Below the pieces are notes generated by a model. It was not told where the DNA came from and made no database searches. It saw only the letters and a program-made list of their open reading frames with translations. The position numbers were made by a program, and so were the translations under genes. DNA of 64,000 nucleotides from NCBI GenBank assembly GCA_021783095.1, contig JAJXUG010000001.1, positions 55,570 through 119,569 of the forward strand. Reading direction: 5' to 3'. This document shows positions 27,454 through 34,906 of this stretch, one piece after another. This DNA comes from Chloroflexota bacterium (lineage in GTDB: Bacteria > Chloroflexota > Limnocylindria > Limnocylindrales > CSP1-4). How positions within the stretch are numbered: the first letter of the stretch is position 1; every line of letters starts with the position of its first letter.

Positions 27454-27762
27454 ATGCAACCGTTCGACATCGCGCTCTACACCGTCGTCGGCGTCGCCGC
27501 CGTGGCCCTGGTGTGGCTGGTCGCGAACAGCCAGCGCAAGACCAGCGGCACGGCGGACTTCCTCGCCACCTGGCTCGCGACCGCGCTCCTCGTCTTCCTC
27601 ATCGGCGGCGGCCTGATGATGTTCGGCGTGGTCGTGGTGTACTTTCTGCTCGGCACGCTGGCGGCGCAGATCGGGCTGGTCGTGCTCGCGATCGTGCTGC
27701 TGATCGAGCCGTTCGCGGTGGCCGCGCTGCTGTACCGACGGCGAAGGGCGCCTGCCCACTGA
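27454..27762 (+). CDS. Small three-helix membrane protein
   Basis: The product is 102 residues with three hydrophobic segments (about 8-25, 40-68, 72-92) and a basic C-terminus RRRRAPAH. No family is recognised. It is monocistronic, divergent from the M20 gene, and followed 216 nt later by a GT87-like enzyme. An ATG start at 27454 fits the first helix. Confidence 0.6.
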   Translation: MQPFDIALYTVVGVAAVALVWLVANSQRKTSGTADFLATWLATALLVFLIGGGLMMFGVVVVYFLLGTLAAQIGLVVLAIVLLIEPFAVAALLYRRRRAPAH

Positions 27763-27978
27763 CGAGCGCCGGGCCGTCGCACTGAGCGACTGGCCGCCCG
27801 CGCCTCACCGCCCTCCGCGCCCCCGCCGCGCGCCCGCCTCCCTTGGCCCGCGCGACGGCCCGTGGGCGGTCCCCGAGCGTACAGCGCACAATCGATACAG
27901 GGCGGACTGGGCGCCCGGCACGCAGATCGCGGCCGGAGCCGGGGGCGCGGGTCGCGCGCATGGCCCCGCGGCGCGAGA

Positions 27979-28995
27979 ATGGCCGCGATGAGCACCGCCT
28001 CGGTCCTGACGCGCTACCGCGCCCAGCAGCGCAAGACGGTCCGGCGCGCCATCCGCCGCGAGGCGGTCCGGCTCCGCGACCGCCGCCGGATCGCGGCGAT
28101 GGCCATCCTGATCGTCCTGTTCGCCGCCGCCTGCGCCGCCATCTGGGCCCGCGGGGATGTTGCCGGAGCCGACGCCCGGGCGTACTGGGCGGCCGTCCGC
28201 CTGTGGCTCGACGGCGGCGACCCCTACCACCCCACCGGCCCCTTCCTGCCCTACGTCTACGCCCCCTGGATGCTGCCGCTGTTCATCCCCTGGGCCATGC
28301 TCCCGTGGGAGGTGGCGTGGTTCGCCTGGCGGGGCGCCTCGCTGCTGCTGCTGCTGTGGTCGATCCGCTGGGCGTACGCGCGCCGCCCGCTGCCGACCGC
28401 GATCCTCGCGGCGATCCTCTGGATCCCGATCGAGGCCAACATCGACACCGGCAACGTCAACCTGCTGCTCGCCATGGCGCTCTTCGGGGCGCAGTTCCTC
28501 GGCGGGCGTCTGGGCGGGCTCATCTGGGGCCTGGCGACATGGATGAAGTGGGTGCCGGCCCTGGTCTGGCCGGTGCTGCCGGCGCAGGCCCGTCGCTACG
28601 GCCTGGTCTGGCTCGCGATGGCCGGCCTGCTGTCGCTCGCGATGCTGCCGCTCACGATCCTCCAGCTCCAGGCGCTGTTCGGGTTCGGGCACCGGCCCAT
28701 CCGCGCTGACTACCTGGTCTACGTCTGGTCCGCGGTGCCCTGGTGGTGGCGCCTCGAGCAGCCGTTCGCGTTCCTGCGGCCGGCCGCATGGCGCGAGGCC
28801 CGGGGCCGCGCCTGGGCGCGGACCGGGCTCTGGGGCCGGGCGTTCCGGACGTCCCCGGGGGCGACCGCAGTTCGGGCGCGGGCGCGGCTCGGCGCTGCGG
28901 TGGCGCGGTTCCTGGGGCTGCAGCCCGTGGCGACTGCCCCGACTCGGCGCGACAAGCCGGCCAAGGCGCGCCGGTCCGTCGAGATCGGCGACTGA
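27979..28995 (+). CDS. GT87-like polyprenol-dependent membrane glycosyltransferase
   Basis: The product is about 338 residues. A basic N-terminal tail precedes roughly seven membrane segments. The first periplasmic loop has GADARAYWAAVRLWLDGGDPYHP, which matches the DxxxYYxAARAxLxGxxPY motif of GT87 mannosyl/arabinosyltransferases that use polyprenyl-phosphate sugars. The invariant acid lies in that loop. The family acts on the outer face of the membrane in glycan or glycolipid assembly. ATG codons at 27979 and 27988 are both possible starts. The C-terminal 60 residues are Ala/Arg-rich and poorly conserved. Acceptor unknown. Confidence 0.65.
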   Translation: MAAMSTASVLTRYRAQQRKTVRRAIRREAVRLRDRRRIAAMAILIVLFAAACAAIWARGDVAGADARAYWAAVRLWLDGGDPYHPTGPFLPYVYAPWMLPLFIPWAMLPWEVAWFAWRGASLLLLLWSIRWAYARRPLPTAILAAILWIPIEANIDTGNVNLLLAMALFGAQFLGGRLGGLIWGLATWMKWVPALVWPVLPAQARRYGLVWLAMAGLLSLAMLPLTILQLQALFGFGHRPIRADYLVYVWSAVPWWWRLEQPFAFLRPAAWREARGRAWARTGLWGRAFRTSPGATAVRARARLGAAVARFLGLQPVATAPTRRDKPAKARRSVEIGD

Positions 28996-29005
28996 GCTCG
29001 GAGGG

Positions 29006-29737
29006 CTACCTGCGCCGGCGTGCCGCGCCCTCGGCCGGACGGCCCGTCGCGTCGAGCTCGACCGTCGTGTGGAGCCGCACCAGCGCGCGATCGGTTGCGC
29101 CCGGCGCGCAGTAGCGGAACACCGAGCGGTCAATCGAGTAGATCGCGGTGGCCGCGATGCCGATGCGGCCCAGGCGGAACGTGAACACCGGGTTCTGCGG
29201 GTTGCCGGCGTAGTGGTGCGGCTTGCCGTCGCGCGTCAGGACCGCGAGGTTGGCCTCGCCGCCGAACTCGTCGTGGAGGGCGCCGAGCAGGCGGGCGACG
29301 GGCTCGGCGTCGGACCAGGCGTCCTCGAGCCAGCGCTCGCCGACCTCGCTGTCGGCGCGGCCGTGGATCCGGCCCGCCTTGCGATAGCGGGCGCGGGCGG
29401 CCCGGAAGTCGCGCAGGTCGCCGTTGTGCGCGAACACGAAGCGGCTGGCGGGGTCTTCGAAGGGCTGGGTGTCGGGCAGCTGGAGCGTGGACAGGCGCGA
29501 CGGGCGGCGGAGGTGGACGAGCACGACGCTGGTCTCGACCGCGCCGATGGCCTCCCTGGCCGGGTCGTCGCGGAAGGCGCGGACGTCCCGGTGGGTGTCG
29601 AGGCACCCGTCCCCGCCAACCCATGACACACCCCAGCCGAAGCCGGCGAGGCCGTAGCGCTCGAGCCGCTCGGCGAGCGGCCACAGCTCGTCGAGGCGGA
29701 ACGGCTCCGCGGCCCGGGCGATGAACTGCTCGCACAT
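29006..29737 (-). CDS. Class II glutamine amidotransferase
   Basis: The product is 243 residues. Cys2, exposed after removal of Met, is the Ntn nucleophile (MCEQF). The glutamine-site motif FAHNGDL is present near residue 100, and VHLRRPS lies near 76. It resembles the YafJ/EgtC-type standalone amidotransferases. The acceptor substrate is unknown, and no ergothioneine genes are nearby. The ATG at 29737 was chosen because it places Cys at position 2; the frame extends upstream only through noncoding, repeat-rich sequence. Confidence 0.88.
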   Translation of the reverse strand: MCEQFIARAAEPFRLDELWPLAERLERYGLAGFGWGVSWVGGDGCLDTHRDVRAFRDDPAREAIGAVETSVVLVHLRRPSRLSTLQLPDTQPFEDPASRFVFAHNGDLRDFRAARARYRKAGRIHGRADSEVGERWLEDAWSDAEPVARLLGALHDEFGGEANLAVLTRDGKPHHYAGNPQNPVFTFRLGRIGIAATAIYSIDRSVFRYCAPGATDRALVRLHTTVELDATGRPAEGAARRRR

Positions 29738-29846
29738 GGCCGCGCATTCTACGCGGGCGCGCGGCGAAGGACGTCCCCGGTCCCTACGCTTCGAGAACGC
29801 TTCGCGGCACCCCATCGTCAGGACGGGTGACGGGAGGCGCGAAGCG

Positions 29847-29993
29847 TGCTGGGGAGCCTGGTGGGGGACGCGGTCGATCGGGACACGGTGCTCCGGCCGC
29901 TCGTGGCGGGAGCCCGCGACTCGCTGCTGCCGGCGCGGTTCGAGGCGATCGAGGATCCATTTGCGCAGCAGGATCCGTACTGCGGGGTCACCT
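29847..29993 (+). pseudogene. Short coding-like fragment, probably gene remnant
   Basis: A GTG-started frame with a GGGAGG site 8 nt upstream encodes 48 residues (MLGSLVGDAVDRDTVLRPLV...) before TAG. Third codon positions are almost all G or C, as in real genes here. The same frame continues after the stop with TAVWLDREVNGG, again coding-like, to about 30147. This looks like the start of a decayed gene or one with a nonsense codon. I do not recognise the family. Confidence 0.35.
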
Positions 29994-30160
29994 AGACCGC
30001 GGTCTGGCTCGATCGCGAGGTCAACGGCGGGATCAGCGGGTCCGGGGCGCCCTGTGGGTCGCGCGGGCGGCCGTCGGCGGCCCAGGCGCCCTGCCGCCGG
30101 TTCTTCGCAGATGTCCGCGGGGCGAGCGCTATCCGGCTCGGATGGCCGCCCTGTCTTGAT

Positions 30161-30424
30161 CTCCGGGCCGGCTCGTGCGCAAGTCGCGGGGCACACGGCC
30201 GGAGGTTCCGCCAGATGCCCGCACGACGGCCCGTGTCCGAAGGCATTCCGGACAAGGGCCGCAGGGCGACCGTTCGCGCAGGATCCTGCGCGAATCAGGA
30301 CCAGATGACCACACCGGGAACATCTGGCAGGAAGTAGCCGGATGCGGGCCGCCGGGGGAGCAACTGCGCATTTCGGGGCGCCGAGGATCGGGATCGGCCG
30401 AGGCGGCCACGATTGTGACCGCCT
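30161..30424. repeat. Cluster of five inverted repeats in gene-free DNA
   Basis: Five separate dyads follow one another. CTCCGGGCCG (30161-30170) pairs with CGGCCGGAG (30196-30204), with one bulge. 30228-30239 pairs with 30249-30260, 11 of 12. A perfect 22 bp palindrome with 11 bp arms spans 30273-30294. CCAGATG (30301-30307) pairs with CATCTGG (30321-30327). AGGCGGCCAC (30401-30410) pairs with GTGACCGCCT (30415-30424), 9 of 10. No coding frame is credible across them. The block lies between the amidotransferase start and the terminators of the oxidoreductase operon. Confidence 0.7.
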
Positions 30425-30483
30425 GGGCGCGCGCCGCAGCCAGATGACGTTCGGCGGCGCCAATGGAGCGCGACACAGGAAGA

Positions 30484-30514
30484 CGGCGCCACCGGGGGAG
30501 AACCGGTGGCGCCG
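30484..30514 (-). terminator. Strong hairpin downstream of oxidoreductase operon
   Basis: A perfect 12 bp stem (30484-30495 with 30503-30514) encloses the loop GGGAGAA (TTCTCCC on the minus strand). It is followed on the minus strand by TCTTCCT. It is the second of two hairpins after the last gene of the minus-strand operon. Confidence 0.65.
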
Positions 30515-30554
30515 CCAGGGGACGCGAGGGACGCGGGACGCGAGAGGGGGACGC

Positions 30555-30579
30555 GCGGGTCGCAGGGGGCACGACCCGC
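30555..30579 (-). terminator. First hairpin after the operon stop
   Basis: GCGGGTCG (30555-30562) pairs perfectly with CGACCCGC (30572-30579), with a 9 nt loop, 16 nt after the stop of the five-TM gene. The interval just downstream on the minus strand repeats GGGACGCG four times (about 30519-30555 on the plus strand). Confidence 0.55.
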
Positions 30580-30595
30580 AGGGACGTCGTTTCGA

Positions 30596-31255
30596 TCAGC
30601 CCTCCGCGAGCGCCGACGCCTCGCCGGCTTCGTTGGTGCCGAGCTTGAGCAGGAACCGGACGAACACCAGCCCGCCGCTGATCGCGATCAGCGCGAGCGC
30701 GACGAACAGGATCGGCTCGGCCATCGGCTGCGGGACGCTGAAGTCCACGCCGTTCCGCGTGACGGTCGTCATCGACTGCAGCGCAGCGGTCCAACTCATC
30801 CCCTGGTCCGCGGCCTCCATGCCGTAGATCTGGGGCACGATGTAGAGCACCGAGGCCACCAGCAGCAGGATGCTCTGGAGCTGGAAGTGCGAGGCCTTGT
30901 CGTCGGGGTCGCCGAGCAGCTTGACGAGCGCCGCCCACATCAGGAACACCGTCGCCAGCGGAGCCGTGATGCCCAGGCCGTCGCCGCGGAGGTAGACGTC
31001 GGGGAAGAGGAAGATCACGGACAGGACCAGCGTGATCACCAGGAGCGCATCGCGGGTGAGCACGTAGGAGAGCCACCAGACGTCGCCGCCGAAACGGAGC
31101 GTCAGGCTCTGGAGGAAGCGCAGGACATAGGGCCGGGCGAAGTGCAGCGACAGCGTGAATGCCCACAGGATCGGCAGGACCGCGGCGACGGACGCCACCA
31201 TCCAGTTGGCCCCACCCGAGGTGAGCGAAGATGCGAGGGCGTCTCCGGAAAGCAT
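30596..31255 (-). CDS. Five-TM membrane protein, paralog A
   Basis: The product is 219 residues with about five transmembrane segments. Shared with the next gene upstream are LHFARPYVLRF at the end of helix 1, WWLSYVLTRDALL in helix 2, FPDVYL after it, and a Lys-ended helix 3. One His in the LHxARPY motif is the only conserved histidine. It is the third gene in the run after the GltD-like flavoprotein and paralog B, 13 nt downstream of the latter. I do not recognise the family. A membrane anchor or quinone-reactive subunit for the flavoprotein is inferred from linkage. Confidence 0.7.
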   Translation of the reverse strand: MLSGDALASSLTSGGANWMVASVAAVLPILWAFTLSLHFARPYVLRFLQSLTLRFGGDVWWLSYVLTRDALLVITLVLSVIFLFPDVYLRGDGLGITAPLATVFLMWAALVKLLGDPDDKASHFQLQSILLLVASVLYIVPQIYGMEAADQGMSWTAALQSMTTVTRNGVDFSVPQPMAEPILFVALALIAISGGLVFVRFLLKLGTNEAGEASALAEG

Positions 31256-31268
31256 CGTATTCGCTCCT

Positions 31269-31877
31269 TCAGGCAGTCTTCGGCTGGCGCATCGACAGCC
31301 GGAAGTTGTAGGCGACAGCAACGATCCCCAGGAGGCCAGTCAGGGCCGCGGAGATGTAGCACAGCGGCAGGGCCAGGGCGAGGTTCGAAGACGTCGTCAA
31401 CGACTGGGCCAGCGGCAGCAGGCGCGACCCGCTCAGCCCGACTGCCTGGACGCCGAACAGGTAGGGCGTCAGGTACAGGGCAGCGCCGATCCCCACGAGG
31501 ACGATCTGCGCCCGCATCCACTTGAGGTCCGCGTCGCCCTTCGTCATGAGCTTGATCAGCAGCGCAGCGAACGCGCAGACGGCGGCCAGACCTCCGGTGA
31601 TCGGCAGGTTCTGGTGCAGCACCACGTCCGGGTAGAAGAAGATGAACGAGCCGAGGAACACCTGCAGCAGCATGATGTCGCGCAGGCCGACGTAGATGAT
31701 CCACCACAGGTCCGCGCCGAGCCGGAGCGTGAACTTGCCGGTCGTCTTGGCCATGTACGGTCGGGCGACGTGGAGCGCCACCGTGAGGATCCAGAGGATC
31801 ACGAGGGCGGCGGCGATGGTCCCCTCGACGAACGCCTCTCCGGCGCCGAAGAGACCTGAGACCTGGTCAGCGTTCAC
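31269..31877 (-). CDS. Five-TM membrane protein, paralog B
   Basis: The product is 202 residues with about five membrane segments, starting at a GTG with a GGGAGGAG ribosome site. It shares with paralog A the sequence pattern LHVARPYM, DLWWIIYVGLRDIMLL, FFYPDVVL and ALLIKLMTK in the same order, so the two arose by duplication. The GTG overlaps the stop of the flavoprotein gene (GTGA), which shows translational coupling and supports a complex of the three products. No cofactor-binding pair of histidines is seen, which argues against a cytochrome b. Function unknown. Confidence 0.7.
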   Translation of the reverse strand: MNADQVSGLFGAGEAFVEGTIAAALVILWILTVALHVARPYMAKTTGKFTLRLGADLWWIIYVGLRDIMLLQVFLGSFIFFYPDVVLHQNLPITGGLAAVCAFAALLIKLMTKGDADLKWMRAQIVLVGIGAALYLTPYLFGVQAVGLSGSRLLPLAQSLTTSSNLALALPLCYISAALTGLLGIVAVAYNFRLSMRQPKTA

Positions 31878-33904
31878 TGGGCTCCTCCCTGGTTGAGCTG
31901 GCGGGACGGGGGTGTGGCGGGGGTGAGCGACGTCGCTGCGGCGACCGGCGCGTGGGCCGCGGAGGGGCCGCCGATGCGCGAGTCGGCCGGGCCGCGACCC
32001 TTCGCGACCTGGACGGATGGACATCCGTAGACGGCGTCGCAGCGGAAGCAGCGGGACGCCTCGGTCCTCGCCGCGTCCTCCGCGAAGCCCTGCTGCGTGG
32101 CCTTGAAGTTGGCCGTGTCAACGACCGGGAGCGGCGCGTGGACGCGCGGCCGGTCGGCGATGTCGAGCCGGAGCGTTGCCTCGGCCGGGGTGTGCACCTT
32201 GACGGTGCGCATGATCTCGGCCTCGCCGTCGCGGGCTCCCGAGAGGTACTCGTGGATGGAGCCGGCGGCGCGCCGGCCGGCGGCCACGGCCTCGATGATG
32301 GTCTTCGGCCCGCTGACGACGTCGCCACCGGCGAAGATGCCGGCGCGGCCCGTGGCCAGCGTGTTGGGGTCGGCGACGATGCCGGCCCAGCCGCTGACCT
32401 CGATGCCCGCGCCCTCGGGGAGGATCGACGGGTCGGGCTCCTCGCCGATGGCGACGAGGATGGCGGTCGCCGGGAGCTCCCGGGACTCGCCGGTCGGCGT
32501 CCACGGCGTGCGACCGCCGTCGTCCGGCTTCGCGCCCGGCTTCGTCACCTCGCACCGCAGTGCCACGACGTCGCCGTCGCGACCCACGACCTCCTTGGGG
32601 GCGAGGCCCTCGAGGATCGCGATGCCCTCGCGCTCTGCGGCCTCGACCTCCTCGGCCTGGGCCGGCATGTCGACCCTGCCGCGGCGGTAGACGATCGACA
32701 CGCTGGCGGCGCCGGAGCGCTTGGCCGAACGCGCCGCGTCCATCGCGGTGGACCCGCCGCCCACGACGATCACGTCGCCGGTCAGGACCGGGTTCTCGCC
32801 GAGGTTGACCTCCTTGAGGAACCGCGTGGCGGGGATCATGCCGCGCTGGTCGTCGCCCGGGACGCCGAGGCGCCGGGACTTCGACGCGCCGGTGGCGAGG
32901 AAGATCGCCTTGTAGCCCTGGCGCTCCAGATCGGGCAGCGTGAAGTCGCGGCCCATCGCGGTGTCGAGCTTGAGCTCGACGCCGGCATCGAGGATGCGCT
33001 GGAGCTCCTCCTGGAGGACCTCGCGCGGCAGGCGGTACTCGGGGATGCCGATGGCCATCATGCCGCCGGGGACGGGCATGGCCTCGAGGACCGTCACCGG
33101 GTAGCCCAGGCGCGCGAGGTACCACGCGGCAGCCATGCCAGCGGGCCCGCCGCCGACGATCGCGACCTTCTCGGATCGCGCCTTCTGTGGCTTGGGCACC
33201 TTCGGCAGCTTGCCGTGCTCCACGGCGAACCGCTTGATGGTCCGGATGCTGATGGGCTCGTCGAGGACGCCGCGGCGGCAGGCCGACTCGCACGGGGCGG
33301 TGCAGATCCAGCCGCAGACCGAGGGGAACGGGTTGACCTCGGCAGCCACCTGGTAGGCCTCGTCGTAGCGGCCCTGGGCCACGAGACCGACGTAGCGGCC
33401 GGCGTCGGTGCCGGCGGGGCAGGCCAGCTGGCACGGGGCCTTGGGGGTGGCGGGCCCCTCGTCCACCATGGTCGTCCACGCCTGCCAGGGCTGCGGGCGG
33501 CTGCGCGTGCGCCACGGGAACAGGCTGCCCCAGGGCGTCGGGTGGACCGGCTTGAGGGCTTCTCGGGTCACCGCCGAGAGCGGGAGCCAGGCCTCGTCGG
33601 CCGCGACCGACGTCGGCCGCTCGATGGGTCCCTGACGCTCGGCCAGCGGGACGAGCTCGCCGCGGAGCTCGGTGATGCTCATGACGGCCGGCGGGCATTC
33701 TCGGACGCAGATCCCGCAGCCGATGCACTCTCCCACCTGCATCGGGCGCTCCATCGCCCACGGCAGCGGTCGGCCGCCGACCGGCCCGGTCTCGATGCCG
33801 GGATGGTCCGGCCGGGACATGTCCAGTGCCTCGACCGGGCACACGTCCATGCAGATGCCGCACGTGATGCATCCCGCGTGGTTGATGTCGATCCGATAGC
33901 CCAT
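31874..33904 (-). CDS. GltD-like FAD/NAD(P) oxidoreductase with N-terminal 2[4Fe-4S] ferredoxin
   Basis: The product is 676 residues from an ATG with AGGAGG 7 nt upstream. Residues 9-72 are a bacterial ferredoxin domain with Cys12/15/18/22 and Cys60/63/66/70. Then comes the glutamate-synthase-small-subunit fold with its own Fe-S cysteines (PCQLACPAGTD, CGWICTAPCESACRRG), an FAD site VAIVGGGPAGMAAAWY (about 244-259), and an NAD(P) site VIVVGGGSTAMDA near 378. GIFAGGDVVSGP closes the FAD domain, and a Cys-containing C-terminus follows (CFRCDAVYGC). It lacks a glutamate synthase large subunit. Electron transfer between NAD(P)H and ferredoxin, perhaps passed to the two membrane paralogs, is inferred. 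Confidence 0.88.
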   Translation of the reverse strand: MGYRIDINHAGCITCGICMDVCPVEALDMSRPDHPGIETGPVGGRPLPWAMERPMQVGECIGCGICVRECPPAVMSITELRGELVPLAERQGPIERPTSVAADEAWLPLSAVTREALKPVHPTPWGSLFPWRTRSRPQPWQAWTTMVDEGPATPKAPCQLACPAGTDAGRYVGLVAQGRYDEAYQVAAEVNPFPSVCGWICTAPCESACRRGVLDEPISIRTIKRFAVEHGKLPKVPKPQKARSEKVAIVGGGPAGMAAAWYLARLGYPVTVLEAMPVPGGMMAIGIPEYRLPREVLQEELQRILDAGVELKLDTAMGRDFTLPDLERQGYKAIFLATGASKSRRLGVPGDDQRGMIPATRFLKEVNLGENPVLTGDVIVVGGGSTAMDAARSAKRSGAASVSIVYRRGRVDMPAQAEEVEAAEREGIAILEGLAPKEVVGRDGDVVALRCEVTKPGAKPDDGGRTPWTPTGESRELPATAILVAIGEEPDPSILPEGAGIEVSGWAGIVADPNTLATGRAGIFAGGDVVSGPKTIIEAVAAGRRAAGSIHEYLSGARDGEAEIMRTVKVHTPAEATLRLDIADRPRVHAPLPVVDTANFKATQQGFAEDAARTEASRCFRCDAVYGCPSVQVAKGRGPADSRIGGPSAAHAPVAAATSLTPATPPSRQLNQGGAQ

Positions 33905-34258
33905 ACACCGCCTCCTTGTGGGTGAGGCTGATGGTGGCCTGCGGCGGCGTTGAGCACCACGCCCGCCCGAGTGGGCTGGCTGCCCATCATTTCGGGTAGG
34001 GACACCCTGCCGTTCGGCTCGGGCCGAGTGCGGATCGGGCGGCGCTCCCTGCAATCCCGTGCACCGAGCGGACCTGTCGACGCTTCCTCCGTCGTCCGGT
34101 CCGCTCGGTGCCTCCAGGCGCCCGGCAGAGCCGCGATCGAGCGCACGAGGCGGCCCGGGCGGCGCTCCCTCCGCTGGCAGGGTCCGCTGGGTGCGCCGCG
34201 GCGCGGGCCGGGGTGAACGCCCTATGGGTGTCGCAACGGCGCGGGCGCCCCCGCCGAG
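33905..34258 (-). promoter_or_regulatory. Leader/promoter region of the oxidoreductase operon
   Basis: No gene is evident. A perfect 14 bp inverted repeat, GCACCGAGCGGACC (34061-34074) with its complement (34098-34111), has a 23 nt spacer. GGTCCGCTGGGTGC at 34181-34194 repeats the right arm with one change. CGGGCGGCGCTCCCT occurs twice, 120 nt apart (34036-34050, 34156-34170). The array is a candidate binding region for the NarL-type regulator encoded just upstream, or a structured leader. Confidence 0.5.
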
Positions 34259-34903
34259 TCACCAGTCCTCGACAAGCCCCTCGCGCATCGCCCGGGCCAC
34301 CACCTCGGCGCGGTTCTGCGCGTGCAGCTTGTCGAGGATGTTGCGCAGGTGGAACTTCGCGGTGTTCTCGCTGATCCCGAGCTCGGCCGCGATCTCCTTG
34401 TTGCGCAGCCCGCGGACCACGAGCCGGAGCACGTCGAGCTCACGATCGGTGAGGTGGTCGGGATCGGGCTCGGTCGTCGGCACTGGCTCGGGACGCGCCA
34501 GCTCGGCCAGGATGCGCCCCGCGATGGCCGGCGTGATCGCCGCCTCGCCCCGCTCGATGGCGTTGAGCATCCCGCGCAGCTCGCCCGACTCGAGGTTCTT
34601 GAGCAGATAGCCGCGCGCTCCTGCCTTGATCGCGGCGAACAGGTCGTCGATGTCCTCCGACGCGGTGAGCATGACGATCGCGATCCCCGGCGCCTCCGCC
34701 GCCAGTCGCCGAGTCGCCGCCAGCCCGCCGCCGCCGGGCATCGCCACGTCCATGAGAACGAGATCTGGCCGCAGGCGGAGCGCGGCGGACACCGCAGCGT
34801 CGCCGTCGGCGACCTGGCCGACGACCTCATGGCCCCAGGCGCCCATCAGCGAGGCCACGCCGTCGCGGAACAGCGGGTGGTCGTCAGCGAGCAGGATGCG
34901 CAT
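34259..34903 (-). CDS. NarL/FixJ-family response regulator
   Basis: The product is 214 residues. The receiver domain has the acidic pair Asp7-Asp8, the phospho-acceptor Asp52 in LVLMDVAMPG, the Thr in MLTAS and the Lys in LLKN. The LuxR-type helix-turn-helix (about 148-205) has LTDRELDVLRLVVRGLRNKEIAAELGISENTAKFHLRNIL. It starts 3 nt after the histidine kinase stop, so the two form a two-component pair. The oxidoreductase operon lies directly downstream on the same strand and is the natural candidate target. Confidence 0.94.
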   Translation of the reverse strand: MRILLADDHPLFRDGVASLMGAWGHEVVGQVADGDAAVSAALRLRPDLVLMDVAMPGGGGLAATRRLAAEAPGIAIVMLTASEDIDDLFAAIKAGARGYLLKNLESGELRGMLNAIERGEAAITPAIAGRILAELARPEPVPTTEPDPDHLTDRELDVLRLVVRGLRNKEIAAELGISENTAKFHLRNILDKLHAQNRAEVVARAMREGLVEDW

Positions 34904-34906
34904 CGA

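Noticed and set aside
30161..30424. Integron attC array or CRISPR
   Set aside because: The dyads differ in sequence and spacing, with no core sites, no repeat unit and no integrase or cas gene in the window.
34061..34111. T-box leader
   Set aside because: The 14 bp dyad lacks the T-box sequence and specifier loop, and the downstream gene is not amino-acid related.
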